DNA of 64,000 bases from Trinickia diaoshuihuensis (GTDB lineage: Bacteria > Pseudomonadota > Gammaproteobacteria > Burkholderiales > Burkholderiaceae), in assembly GCF_003390925.1 (NCBI RefSeq), contig NZ_QUBS01000021.1:62001-126000 (forward strand), given 5' to 3'. Position 1 is the stretch's first letter. Each line of letters opens with the position of its first letter. This document shows, one piece after another, positions 22,101 through 32,307 of the stretch. The position numbers and the translations under genes are program-made. Under the pieces are notes generated by a model. It worked only from the letters and a program-made list of their open reading frames with translations, had not been told where the DNA came from and ran no database searches.

Positions 22101-23146
22101 CCCTGCGCGAAAAGGGACGTCAAGTTACGCAATTGCCGCTGAACGAAGCGTGCGCCCATGGCACGTTCGTCCCGCCCACGCTGATCGAACTCGACAGCAT
22201 CGACGAGTTGAAGCGCGAAGTGTTCGGCCCGGTGCTGCACGTGCTTCGCTATCGCCGCAGCGGCCTCGACAAATTGCTCGAGCAAATTCGCGCAACGGGC
22301 TATGGCCTCACGCTCGGCATCCACACGCGTATCGACGAAACGATCGCGCATGTCATCTCGCGCGCTCACGTGGGCAACATCTACGTCAATCGCAATGTGA
22401 TCGGCGCCGTGGTCGGCGTGCAGCCGTTCGGCGGCGAGGGCTTGTCGGGCACGGGTCCGAAGGCGGGCGGCGCGCTTTACCTCCAGCGCCTGCTGGCCAA
22501 GCGTCCGTCGGGCTTGCCCAAGTCGCTCGCGGCCTCGCTCGTGGCCGATGCCTCGATCGAGCAAGACAAGAGCGATGCGCCGCTCTCGCCGCGCGCCGCG
22601 CTCACGGCGCTTCGCGATTGGCTCATCGCCGAGCGGCAGCCGGCCATCGCGGCCCGTTGCGACGGCTATCTCGCAAACATGCCGGCCGGCGCGACGGCGG
22701 TATTGCCTGGGCCGACGGGTGAGCGCAACACCTATTCGTTGGGCGCGCGCGGCACGGTATCCTGCGTGCCTTCGACGGCGAGCGGCGCGCGGGCGCAATT
22801 CGCGGCGGTGCTGGCCACCGGTAACCGCGCGCTGTTCTCGGGCGCGGCCGGCGAGGCGCTCGTCGCGGCGCTGCCGGCGCAGCTCAAGGCGTTCGCCGAC
22901 GTGCAAAAGGGCGGCGAGGCGCAGATCGACGCCGTGTTGTTCGAGGGCGACAGCGATGAGCTGCTCGCGCTCGTGAGGGAAGTGGCCAAGCGTCCCGGGC
23001 CGATCGTCTCCGTGCAAGGCGTTTCCACGCGCGCACTGGAAAACGGCGACGAAGACTACGCGCTTGAACGGTTGCTGACGGAGCGATCCGTCAGCGTGAA
23101 CACGGCCGCCGCCGGCGGCAACGCAAATTTGATGACGATCGGCTGA
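19193..23146 (+). CDS. putA: Trifunctional proline utilisation protein PutA (repressor, PRODH, P5CDH)
   Basis: A 1317-residue protein. ATG 19193 (MASTTLGVKVDDLLRTRLK) with GAAGGAATC upstream starts exactly at a ribbon-helix-helix DNA-binding domain (residues 1-50). The flavin proline dehydrogenase barrel follows (YEGPGISIKLSALHPRYS near residue 319; VRLVKGAYWD). Next comes the glutamate-semialdehyde dehydrogenase (SPWNFPLAIFMGQ near 772, AETGGQN near 879, catalytic Cys in SAGQRCSALR near 913). The last about 250 residues form the C-terminal domain of long PutAs. It oxidises proline to glutamate at the inner membrane and, when proline is absent, represses its own gene. The length and domain order fit the type B/C trifunctional class. 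Confidence 0.96.
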   Translation: MASTTLGVKVDDLLRTRLKEAASRLERTPHWLIKQAIFAYLEKIEHGQLPPELSGVSSLGDLGEGPAAEQEDDGAPHPFLDFAQNVQPQSVLRAAITAAYRRPEPECVPFLIGEARLPEPLAADVGKMATKLVETLRAKRTGGGVEGLIHEFSLSSQEGVALMCLAEALLRIPDRATRDALIRDKISKGDWKSHVGHAPSLFVNAATWGLMITGKLVTTNSEAGLSSALTRLIGKGGEPLIRKGVDMAMRLMGEQFVTGETISEALANSRKYEARGFRYSYDMLGEAATTEEDAQRYYASYEQAIHAIGKAAGGRGIYEGPGISIKLSALHPRYSRAQQERTMTELLPRVRSLAVLARRYDIGLNIDAEEADRLELSLDLLEALCFDAELAGWNGIGFVVQAYQKRCPFVIDYVVDLARRSRHRIMVRLVKGAYWDSEIKRAQLDGLEGYPVYTRKIYTDVSYLACAKKLLGAPDAVYPQFATHNAYTLSAIYHLAGQNYYPGQYEFQCLHGMGEPLYEEVTGREKLNRPCRIYAPVGTHETLLAYLVRRLLENGANTSFVNRIADETVPVAALVADPVDEASKIVPLGAPHAKIPLPRDLFGSERLNSMGLDLSNEHRLASLSSALLASAHHPWRAAPMLESGELAASSTAGRSEHVVRNPADHRDIVGTVVEATREDVNAALAAAVASAPIWQATPVYARADCLARAADLLEAQMHTLMGLIVREAGKSLPNAIAEIREAVDFLRYYSAQIREEFSNDTHRPLGPVVCISPWNFPLAIFMGQVAAALAAGNTVLAKPAEQTPLIAAQAVRLLREAGVPAGAVQLLPGDGETVGAALVGDTRTRAVMFTGSTEVARLINKTLADRLDPDGKPIPLIAETGGQNAMIVDSSALAEQVVADVMQSAFDSAGQRCSALRVLCLQDDVADRTLTMLKGAMHELTLGNPDRLSTDVGPVIDAEAKRTIDTHVAALREKGRQVTQLPLNEACAHGTFVPPTLIELDSIDELKREVFGPVLHVLRYRRSGLDKLLEQIRATGYGLTLGIHTRIDETIAHVISRAHVGNIYVNRNVIGAVVGVQPFGGEGLSGTGPKAGGALYLQRLLAKRPSGLPKSLAASLVADASIEQDKSDAPLSPRAALTALRDWLIAERQPAIAARCDGYLANMPAGATAVLPGPTGERNTYSLGARGTVSCVPSTASGARAQFAAVLATGNRALFSGAAGEALVAALPAQLKAFADVQKGGEAQIDAVLFEGDSDELLALVREVAKRPGPIVSVQGVSTRALENGDEDYALERLLTERSVSVNTAAAGGNANLMTIG

Positions 23147-23231
23147 GCAACCCTTGTCGATGGATTCAAAAGCGGGAGCAGCGCGGCGACCCCGAAGCCG
23201 CTCCCAACTACCTTGGTATCTAGGAGAAGCT

Positions 23232-24380
23232 ATGCAGCACAAAATGAAAACGCTGGCAGGCGCGACGCTCGTTGCGGCAATGTCGCTGGTGGGGACCGCA
23301 AATGCACAGCAAGCCGAACAAGTGAAGATCGGTTTCGCAGGCCCGATGACGGGTGCGCAAGCGCACTACGGCACGGACTTCCAAAACGGCGTGAAGCTCG
23401 CGATCGCCGACATGAACGCAACCAAGCCCGTGATCGGCGGCAAGCAAGTCGAGTTCGTGCTGGACGCGGCCGACGACCAGGCCGACCCGCGCACGGGTAC
23501 GACGGTTGCCCAAAAGCTCGTCGATGACGGCATCAAAGGCATGATCGGCCACTTCAACTCGGGCACGACGATCCCGGCTTCGCGCATCTACGCGAACGCG
23601 GGCATCCCCGAAGTGGCGATGGCGACGGCGCCGGAGTACACGCAGCAAGGCTTCAAGACGACGTTCCGCATGATGACCTCGGACACGCAGCAAGGTTCGG
23701 TCGCGGGCACGTTCGCGGTGAAGAACCTGAACATGAAGAAGATTGCGATCGTCGACGACCGCACGGCATACGGTCAAGGTCTAGCCGATCAATTCGCGAA
23801 GGCAGCCAAGGCCGCCGGCGCAACGATCGTCGACCGCGAATTCACGAACGACAAGGCAGTCGACTTCAAGGGCATCCTGACGAAGCTGAAGGCCGCCAAC
23901 CCTGATCTGATCTACTTCGGCGGCGCCGACTCGCAAGCCGCGCCGATGGCCAAGCAAATGAAGTCGCTGGCGATCAAGGCTCCGCTCATGGGCGGCGAAA
24001 TGCTGCACACGCCCGACTTCCTGAAGATCGCCGGCCCGGCTGCCGAGGGTACGTATGCCTCGCTCGCCGGCCTGCCGCTCGCGGACATGCCCGGCGGCAA
24101 GCAATACGTCGAGAAGTACAAGAAGATGTTCGGCACGGATGTCGAAACGTACTCGCCGTATGCCTACGACGGCACGATGGCGCTGCTGACGGCCATGAAG
24201 AAGGCCAACTCGACCGATCCGGCGAAGTATCTGCCGGAGCTCGCGAAGACCAAGATGCCCGGCGTGACGACGACGAACCTCGCCTATGACGAGCACGGCG
24301 ATCTGAAGAACGGCGGCATCACGATCTACAAGGCCGAAGGCGGCGAGTGGAAGGCAGTGCAAAGCGTCGGCGCGAAGTAA
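23232..24380 (+). CDS. Branched-chain amino-acid ABC transporter binding protein (LivK-like)
   Basis: A 382-residue exported type I binding protein. ATG 23232 follows TAGGAGAAG. The signal peptide is MQHKMKTLAGATLVAAMSLV with cleavage near ANAQ (about residue 24). The mature start VKIGFAGPMTGAQAHYG and the HFNSGTTIPASRIYANAGIP block are typical of LivJ/LivK-type receptors for Leu, Ile, Val or related amino acids. No livHMGF genes are in the window, so its permease partner must be elsewhere. It sits 85 bases behind putA; a GC-rich hairpin follows. Confidence 0.9.
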   Translation: MQHKMKTLAGATLVAAMSLVGTANAQQAEQVKIGFAGPMTGAQAHYGTDFQNGVKLAIADMNATKPVIGGKQVEFVLDAADDQADPRTGTTVAQKLVDDGIKGMIGHFNSGTTIPASRIYANAGIPEVAMATAPEYTQQGFKTTFRMMTSDTQQGSVAGTFAVKNLNMKKIAIVDDRTAYGQGLADQFAKAAKAAGATIVDREFTNDKAVDFKGILTKLKAANPDLIYFGGADSQAAPMAKQMKSLAIKAPLMGGEMLHTPDFLKIAGPAAEGTYASLAGLPLADMPGGKQYVEKYKKMFGTDVETYSPYAYDGTMALLTAMKKANSTDPAKYLPELAKTKMPGVTTTNLAYDEHGDLKNGGITIYKAEGGEWKAVQSVGAK

Positions 24381-24427
24381 TTTCAACCGCCATTCGCTAG
24401 TCGCGCCGGTTCATCGGCGCGGCAATC

Positions 24428-24460
24428 GAAGCCCCGCGAGACTGTCGTCCGCGGGGCTTC
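24428..24460 (+). terminator. Terminator-like hairpin after the LivK-like gene
   Basis: An 11-bp perfect stem (GAAGCCCCGCG / CGCGGGGCTTC) with an 11-base loop lies 47 bases after the stop. The following GTCGTTG is only weakly T-rich. A second perfect hairpin with a three-base loop (ATGGCGCCG, TGC, CGGCGCCAT) follows at 24468-24488. Confidence 0.6.
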
Positions 24461-24610
24461 GTCGTTGATGGCGCCGTGCCGGCGCCATGAGGAAAACGCA
24501 TGGCACGTATGAAGAAGTTTCGATTGTGCATGTTTTTTCGTCGTTGCTAAATCTGACTCCATGCAAGGCGGGCGACGAATAGCTCGCCGGTAAACGCCTA
24601 AGGAGAACAG

Positions 24611-25765
24611 ATGCGAAGCGCCCTCGAGCCTCGCTCGAAGCTGCCCGACGTGGGTACGACGATCTTTACCGTGATCGGCCAACTCGCGGCCGAATACGAT
24701 GCCGTGAACCTCTCTCAAGGGGCGCCCAATTTCGCGCCCGACCCGGCGCTGATCGACGCGGCGACGGCCGCGATGCGCGCGGGACACAACCAGTACGCGC
24801 CGATGGCCGGCGTCGATCGGTTGCGCGAGGCGCTCGTCGAGAAAGTCGAACGTCTTTACGGCGCACGCTACGACGCCGCCCGGGAAGTGACGGTGATCGC
24901 CAGCGCCAGCGAGGGCCTGTATGCAGCGATCAGTGCGCTCGTACACGCCGGCGATGAAGTCATCTATTTCGAACCCTCGTTCGATAGCTATGCGCCGATC
25001 GTGCGGCTGCAGGGCGCAACGCCTGTGGCGATCAAGCTTTGCGCGGACGACTTCCGTATCGATTGGGATGCCGTTGCCGCGGCGATCACGCCGCGCACGC
25101 GCATGATCATCGTGAACACGCCCCACAATCCGAGCGCGACGATATTCGAGGAACGCGACATTGCCCGCTTGAGCGCGCTCGTCAATGGGACGGACATCGT
25201 CGTGCTCTCCGACGAAGTCTACGAGCACGTCGTGTTCGACGGCGCCTTACATCAAAGCATGGCGCGGTATCCGGCGTTGGCCGAGCGCAGCGTCATCGTT
25301 TCGTCGTTCGGCAAGACGCATCACGTGACGGGTTGGCGCGTGGGCTATTGTCTGGCGCCGGCGCAGTTGATGACCGAGATCCGCAAGGTACATCAGTTCA
25401 TGGTGTTTTCGGCTGATACGCCGATGCAATATGCGCTCGCCGACGCGTTGGCGGACCCCGCCAGCTACCTCGGGTTGGCCGCGTTTTACGCGCGCAAGCG
25501 CGACTTGCTGGCGCAGGCGCTCGCGCCGTCGCGCTTCGAGTTGTTGCCGAGCCAAGGCAGCTTTTTCATGCTGGCACGCTTCCGGCATTTCTCCGCGGAG
25601 CGCGATAGCGACTTCGTGCAGCGTCTCATTCGAGACGTACGCGTGGCGACGATCCCGCTTTCCGCGTTCTATACCGACGGCACCGACACGGGCGTGATTC
25701 GTCTCAGTTTCTCGAAAGACGATGCGACGCTCCTCGAGGGCGCGCGACGGCTTTGCGCGGTTTAA
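24611..25765 (+). CDS. PLP-dependent aminotransferase (YbdL/methionine-glutamine transaminase type)
   Basis: A 384-residue fold-type I class I/II aminotransferase. The ATG follows CTAAGGAGAACAG. The PLP lysine is in SSFGKTHHVTGWRVGY; the conserved NTPHNPSA, LSDEVYEHVVFD and C-terminal arginine region (GVIRLSFSK) are present. The closest group by eye is E. coli YbdL and related methionine, phenylalanine or kynurenine/glutamine transaminases, which convert the amino acid plus a 2-oxoacid to the matching keto acid. The stop codon lies inside the ribosome site of the next gene, a Nit1-like amidase, so the two are coupled. Methionine salvage or side-product repair are the likely contexts. Confidence 0.85.
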   Translation: MRSALEPRSKLPDVGTTIFTVIGQLAAEYDAVNLSQGAPNFAPDPALIDAATAAMRAGHNQYAPMAGVDRLREALVEKVERLYGARYDAAREVTVIASASEGLYAAISALVHAGDEVIYFEPSFDSYAPIVRLQGATPVAIKLCADDFRIDWDAVAAAITPRTRMIIVNTPHNPSATIFEERDIARLSALVNGTDIVVLSDEVYEHVVFDGALHQSMARYPALAERSVIVSSFGKTHHVTGWRVGYCLAPAQLMTEIRKVHQFMVFSADTPMQYALADALADPASYLGLAAFYARKRDLLAQALAPSRFELLPSQGSFFMLARFRHFSAERDSDFVQRLIRDVRVATIPLSAFYTDGTDTGVIRLSFSKDDATLLEGARRLCAV

Positions 25766-25775
25766 GGAGGCGAGC

Positions 25776-26657
25776 GTGAGCGTTTCGAATGAGGAGGTGC
25801 GCGATGTTACGGCTGCCGTCGTGCAAATGAGCAGCACGGACGACGTCGCATACAACCTCGGACAAGCCCGGCGCTGGATCGAGGCGGCGGCACGCGAAGG
25901 CGCGAGGCTAGCCGTGTTGCCCGAATACTTCTGCTGGATCGGCACCGACGAACGTAAGCGCGTCGCGTTGGCCGAGCCGTTCGGCGACGGGCCGATTCAA
26001 TCGGCCTTAGCCGCGTTGGCGCACGACACGGGCGTTTGGCTGATCGGCGGCACGCTCCCGATTCGTACCGGCGCTTCGGCGGCCGGCGAGCGCGCCTACA
26101 ACACGTCGTTGCTGATCGATCCCGATGGCCGCGTCACGGCCCGCTACGACAAGGTGCATCTATTCAGCTTCAGCGACGGTCGCGAGTGCCATGCCGAAGC
26201 CGACACGATGGCCGCGGGCGAGCGCATCGGCCATGCGCCGACACCGTTCGGCGAGGTGCGGCTGTCCGTCTGTTACGACCTGCGCTTTCCGGAGCTCTAT
26301 CGCGCGCCGCCGGCCCCCGATTTGATCGCGGTGCCGGCCGCCTTTACCCATACGACGGGACTCGCCCATTGGGAGCTTTTGCTGCGCGCGCGGGCGGTCG
26401 AAAACCAAGCATACGTGCTTGCCGCGGGGCAGTGCGGCACCCATCCCAACGGTTGGCGCACGTTCGGCCGGAGCATGATCGTCGGCCCGTGGGGCGATGT
26501 CCTCGCGTGCGTCGAAGCGCCCGAGCCCGGATTCGCGCTTGCGCGGCTCGAGCGTGCCGCGCTCGAGGAGCTTCGCACGCGCTTGCCGGCGCTCGCCCAC
26601 CGAAGAATGGTTCAATCCGCGGCCATCGCGCCGCAGTTGCACGGCATCGCACGCTAG
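25776..26657 (+). CDS. Nitrilase-superfamily amidase (Nit1-like, deaminated glutathione amidase)
   Basis: A 293-residue carbon-nitrogen hydrolase. GTG 25776 is chosen because TAAGGAGG overlaps the preceding stop; earlier in-frame codons lie inside the aminotransferase. The catalytic triad is visible: Glu in VLPEYF, Lys in RYDKVHLF and Cys in SVCYDLRFPELY. The block AHWELLLRARAVENQAYVLA, with QCGTH and SMIVGPWG after it, resembles mammalian Nit1 more than Nit2. Nit1 hydrolyses deaminated glutathione formed when transaminases act on glutathione. The tight link to an aminotransferase fits either that repair role or an omega-amidase role on 2-oxoglutaramate. Confidence 0.82.
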   Translation: MSVSNEEVRDVTAAVVQMSSTDDVAYNLGQARRWIEAAAREGARLAVLPEYFCWIGTDERKRVALAEPFGDGPIQSALAALAHDTGVWLIGGTLPIRTGASAAGERAYNTSLLIDPDGRVTARYDKVHLFSFSDGRECHAEADTMAAGERIGHAPTPFGEVRLSVCYDLRFPELYRAPPAPDLIAVPAAFTHTTGLAHWELLLRARAVENQAYVLAAGQCGTHPNGWRTFGRSMIVGPWGDVLACVEAPEPGFALARLERAALEELRTRLPALAHRRMVQSAAIAPQLHGIAR

Positions 26658-26675
26658 CGAAAGGGGAGATCGAGT

Positions 26676-27461
26676 ATGAAACGGATGGACATTTGGCTTG
26701 CGCTTACCTGCGCGTTGGCAAGCGTGGCGACGCCCGCGTGGGCCGATTCCGCGTCGATGCGCTTCGGCATCGAGGCACAGTACCCGCCGTTCGAATCGAA
26801 AGATGCGAGCGGACATCTGCAAGGTCTGGACATCGATATCGGCAATGCCGTCTGCAACCAGGCGCACTTGACCTGCACATGGGTCGAGACATCGTTCGAC
26901 GGGCTGATTCCGGCATTGCAAGGACGCAAGTTCGATGCGATCAACTCCGCGATGAACGCGACGGCGCAGCGGCGGCAGGCGATCGATTTCACGACCGTCA
27001 TCTATCGCGTGCCGACACAACTGATCGCTCGGGCCGACCGCGGGTTGGCCGCGTCGCCGGAGTCGCTCAAAGGCAAGCACGTCGGCGTGCTGCAAGGCTC
27101 GATTCAAGAGACTTACGCGAAGGCGCATTGGGCGCCGGCCGGCGTCGATGTCGTCTCGTATCAGGATCAGAACCAGGTCTACACCGATCTCGTCGCGGGC
27201 CGGCTCGACGCGACGCTCGTCCTCGCGCCGGCGGGGCAGAAGGGGTTCCTGTCGCGGCCGGATGGAAAAGGCTTTGCCTTTGTCGGGCAACCCGTGCGCG
27301 ACGAGAAGATCCTCGGCAGCGGCATCGCATTCGGCATTCGCCGCGGCGACGACGCATTGCGCACGCGGCTCGATGCCGCCATCGAAAAGCTGCAAGCCGA
27401 CGGCGTGGTGAAGGCGCTCGCGCGCAAATACCTCGGCGATATCGACGTATCGGCGAAGTAG
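26676..27461 (+). CDS. Polar amino-acid ABC transporter binding protein (HisJ/ArgT-like)
   Basis: A 261-residue exported type II binding protein. The ATG follows AAAGGGGAGATC; the signal peptide MKRMDIWLALTCALASVATP is cleaved near AWA-DS (about residue 23). The mature start MRFGIEAQYPPFESK, the arginine-region AQRRQAIDFT, and GKHVGVLQGSIQE are typical of cationic or polar amino-acid receptors. It begins 18 bases after the amidase and is probably co-transcribed with it. No cognate permease or ATPase is adjacent. It is a clear paralogue of the gene at 51435-52214; the two share long blocks such as FDGLIPALQ, HVGVLQGS and VDVVSYQDQ. Confidence 0.88.
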   Translation: MKRMDIWLALTCALASVATPAWADSASMRFGIEAQYPPFESKDASGHLQGLDIDIGNAVCNQAHLTCTWVETSFDGLIPALQGRKFDAINSAMNATAQRRQAIDFTTVIYRVPTQLIARADRGLAASPESLKGKHVGVLQGSIQETYAKAHWAPAGVDVVSYQDQNQVYTDLVAGRLDATLVLAPAGQKGFLSRPDGKGFAFVGQPVRDEKILGSGIAFGIRRGDDALRTRLDAAIEKLQADGVVKALARKYLGDIDVSAK

Positions 27462-27473
27462 GCGCTCAGCCGC

Positions 27474-27905
27474 TCAGCCGACGTGCGTTCGCTTCACGGG
27501 CGCCGGTAGCGTTTCCATCGCTGCCAGCCCGTGGACGATACCGCACGCATCGACAGTACCTTCGCCGTTGCATTGCACGCGCAGCTCGATCAGTTGCGCT
27601 TTGAGGTGTTGAAGTTCCGCCAGCCGTGTATCGACATGGCCGATGTGCGCATCGAGCAGCGCGTCGATCGATTCGCAGCGATCGGAGTGGCGGTCCATCA
27701 AACGCAACAGCATGCGAATTTCGTCGTGCGTCATATCGAGCGCGCGGCAGTTGCGAATGAAGCGCAAACGCTCGATGTGCTCGGGCCCGTAACTGCGGTA
27801 ATTCGCATCGGTGCGCTGAGCGTCCGGCATCAATCCTTCTTTCTCGTAGAAGCGGATCGTCTCGGTCGTGCAATGGGCGGCTTTCGCCAATTCGCCGATT
27901 TTCAT
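27474..27905 (-). CDS. cadR: MerR-family Cd/Pb/Zn-responsive activator (CadR/PbrR type)
   Basis: A 143-residue MerR-type regulator. The N-terminal winged helix begins MKIGELAKAAHCTTETIRFYE; a long dimerisation helix follows. Cys77 (DRCESI), Cys112 (VQCNG) and Cys121 (DACGI) occupy the positions of the metal-binding cysteines of CadR and PbrR. The family binds a long-spacer promoter and untwists it when Cd(II), Pb(II) or Zn(II) is bound. It is divergent from the metal-exporting ATPase gene, and the gap contains a typical MerR-type promoter. Preferred metal cannot be told from sequence. Confidence 0.9.
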   Translation of the reverse strand: MKIGELAKAAHCTTETIRFYEKEGLMPDAQRTDANYRSYGPEHIERLRFIRNCRALDMTHDEIRMLLRLMDRHSDRCESIDALLDAHIGHVDTRLAELQHLKAQLIELRVQCNGEGTVDACGIVHGLAAMETLPAPVKRTHVG

Positions 27906-27926
27906 GGGGCTCCCTGCGGCCGTCGG

Positions 27927-27958
27927 TTGACCTTGGAGTGGCTACAAGGTGTTTACTG
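27927..27958 (+). promoter_or_regulatory. MerR-type operator-promoter of cadA
   Basis: TTGACC (27927-27932) and TTTACT (27952-27957) are separated by 19 bases instead of 17, the hallmark of MerR-activated promoters. Between and overlapping them is the dyad ACCTTG (27930-27935) and CAAGGT (27945-27950) with a nine-base spacer. It lies between divergent cadR and cadA, 30 bases upstream of the cadA start. Confidence 0.82.
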
Positions 27959-27987
27959 TACTCCAACGGCTTTCCGAGGACTTGCCC

Positions 27988-30324
<2,337 letters not shown>

Positions 30325-30730
30325 GGTGACCGTGCGCCGCGATACGGCGCAATTAAGGCGCGGTTGCGTGGCCTTGATCGAATCTCGACGGCTCGCTTAT
30401 GAGAGCGAGAGGGCGCGCTTTTTGCAGGGTCATCCAGTGCATTCCAGTGCGGTATCGACGGCGCCGGCCACGATGAGCCCCGGAGGCCGTCGATCGATGC
30501 AATACGCATACGATGTGGCGCATCGAGGCCGGAGCCGGCGAAACGCACGCCGATGTGCTTCGAACGGCGAGTGCTTCATCGAGCCCGTCGCCTAAACTGG
30601 AAATGCCATTCGCAGCTTCGTTGCGCGCGGTGTCTAGCTTGCCTAACGAGGCGGGCGGATGACGACTGGGGCAATCGCATTCGTTCGATTGCCGAGGCTC
30701 GTCTAGGACCGGTTCGTGAAGGAGTCGACC
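30325..30730 (+). other. Intergenic region after cadA, no gene seen
   Basis: A 406-base gap between cadA and a small helical-protein gene. No frame with a start signal and family resemblance, no hairpin with a T tract and no clear promoter were found. Confidence 0.4.
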
Positions 30731-31057
30731 ATGCTGCAAAGTAGCGAAATTCAAAAGCGGTTTTCTCATATTCAGCAAACGATCAGCGAAGCATCGCGTA
30801 GCTGTCGAAGCGCGCAGTCGGTGCCGCAGGACCTGAAAAGTTGTGTCGAGGAACTCGACAAGCAATGCCAAACGGCCCAGTCGGCGATGAAATCGCAGGA
30901 TGAGGAAAGAATGCGCCAATGCATCGACTCATTGGAGCAAATCGGCGATCGCGCCGAGCGTGCTTGCCAGCAAGCGGGGAATGTAGACGGCGAACTGAAG
31001 CGCGCCGTCTCGACGATGCATTCCGAGTTGTCGGACCTGAAACGTCAGTTGCATTGA
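30731..31057 (+). CDS. Small helical protein with five cysteines, function unknown
   Basis: A 108-residue soluble protein with no signal peptide or membrane segment. ATG 30731 is chosen over GTG 30716 because AAGGAG lies six bases upstream. The composition is strongly helical and coiled-coil-like (SSEIQKRFSHIQQTISEASR, then repeated Gln, Glu, Lys and Arg), with cysteines at residues 25, 38, 46, 64 and 79 and few aromatic residues. I do not recognise a characterised family. It lies between a metal exporter and an HtrA-like protease read toward it, with only three bases between their stops. Metal binding or redox sensing by the cysteines is a guess. Confidence 0.7.
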   Translation: MLQSSEIQKRFSHIQQTISEASRSCRSAQSVPQDLKSCVEELDKQCQTAQSAMKSQDEERMRQCIDSLEQIGDRAERACQQAGNVDGELKRAVSTMHSELSDLKRQLH

Positions 31058-31060
31058 GGC

Positions 31061-32107
31061 TCAAGTTGCGCGCGCGGAGGCCGGCTCGACCGGCGTGACG
31101 CGCAACGAGAGCTTTTGCGTCAATCGCAGTACGGTGATCTCGACGGTACGATCGATCCTCGACGCATCGAGCACGCGCTGCAGCGCATCGACGCCATCCA
31201 CGGCCATGCCGTCGATGGCGACGATCGTATCGTCGACACGCAGCCCGCCCTGTGCGGCGGGGCTGCCTTTGCCGATTTCCATTACGCGCACGCCCGTTGT
31301 GGTGTCGAGCCCGAAGTAACGCTGAGCCTTGCGCGCGATCGGTACGGTCGTGCCGGCTACGCCGATATACGCGCGCCGTACCCGGCCGTGGGCGAACAAC
31401 TGCATGATGACCCACTTGGCGGTATCGATCGCGGTGGCGAAGCAAATAGCCTGGGCGCCGGGAATGATGGCCGTGTTCACGCCGATGACCTGTCCCGCGG
31501 AATTGACGAGCGGCCCGCCCGAGTTGCCGGGGTTCAGGGCTGCATCGGTTTGAATCACGTCGTAGATCATGCGGCCTGAGGCCGAGCGTAGCGACCGGCC
31601 GAGCGCCGAGATGACGCCGGTCGTGACCGTCTGGGCGAGCCCCAGCGGATTGCCGACGGCAATGGCGATTTGGCCGACGCGCAGCTTCGACGACTCGCCG
31701 AGTTCGGCGTGCGGCAGGGGTTCGGCGGAGCCGATCCTCAGTACGGCGAGATCGGTGCTTGGATCGTCGCCGACGAGCGCGGCTTCGTGATGCGAGCCGT
31801 CCGCGAGCGTGACGTGAATCGCGGTCGCGCCGTGCACGACATGGCTGTTCGTCAGCGCGTAGCCGTCGGGGGTGAAAAGGAAGCCGGAGCCCGTGCCGGC
31901 GTGGCGCTCGTTCTTGCCGGGGAGCGTTCGCTCGACGGAGACAAAAATGACGGCCTGCTGAACGCGTTCGAGCGCGTTGATGACGGTGCGCGAATACGCA
32001 TCGAGCAGGGCGTCGTCGCGCTCGGTGATGACGTCGTTCGCGGATTCGCCGCCCGGCGCGGATGGCGTGCGGGCGAAATCATCGATAAAGGAGGGCCGAC
32101 TTCCCAT
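31061..32107 (-). CDS. S1C (HtrA/DegP-like) serine protease with PDZ domain, no signal peptide
   Basis: A 348-residue trypsin-like protease. The catalytic triad is visible: His in LTNSHVVHG, Asp in PSTDLAVL and Ser in NPGNSGGPLV. A single C-terminal PDZ domain follows (VRVMEIGKGSPAAQGGLRVD). DegP-type proteins normally carry a signal peptide or membrane anchor, but the N-terminus here (MGSRPSFIDDFARTPSAPGG) is polar and GGAGAACG upstream supports this start. It is therefore predicted to be cytosolic unless exported unconventionally. The role is probably degradation of misfolded protein. Single-gene unit, convergent with the small helical protein. Confidence 0.88.
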   Translation of the reverse strand: MGSRPSFIDDFARTPSAPGGESANDVITERDDALLDAYSRTVINALERVQQAVIFVSVERTLPGKNERHAGTGSGFLFTPDGYALTNSHVVHGATAIHVTLADGSHHEAALVGDDPSTDLAVLRIGSAEPLPHAELGESSKLRVGQIAIAVGNPLGLAQTVTTGVISALGRSLRSASGRMIYDVIQTDAALNPGNSGGPLVNSAGQVIGVNTAIIPGAQAICFATAIDTAKWVIMQLFAHGRVRRAYIGVAGTTVPIARKAQRYFGLDTTTGVRVMEIGKGSPAAQGGLRVDDTIVAIDGMAVDGVDALQRVLDASRIDRTVEITVLRLTQKLSLRVTPVEPASARAT

Positions 32108-32307
32108 GATCGTCGTTCTCCAAGGGGGTGGAGGCGCGAAGATGCGGGGTGGGGGCGGGGTTTTTCAAGGGGTGCTCGGGCAAGCCGAGATCGATGCCAT
32201 GGGAAGGCCGTGAGCGAGGTGGTACACCTTCCTGCCATCCAATAAAAAGGCATGTAACCGCGCGTGGGCAGTTACAGGCCTCGTACTCCGATCTCGATCT
32301 ACCGAGC

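Noticed and set aside
20522-23242. A 906-codon open frame antisense to putA
   Set aside because: It lies wholly opposite a well-supported gene. Long antisense frames are common in high-GC DNA because stop codons are rare there, and its translation is Arg/Gly/Asp-rich without motifs.
26036-27604. A 522-codon plus-strand frame across the amidase, binding protein and cadR
   Set aside because: It runs out of frame through genes with clear catalytic motifs and is extremely arginine-rich.
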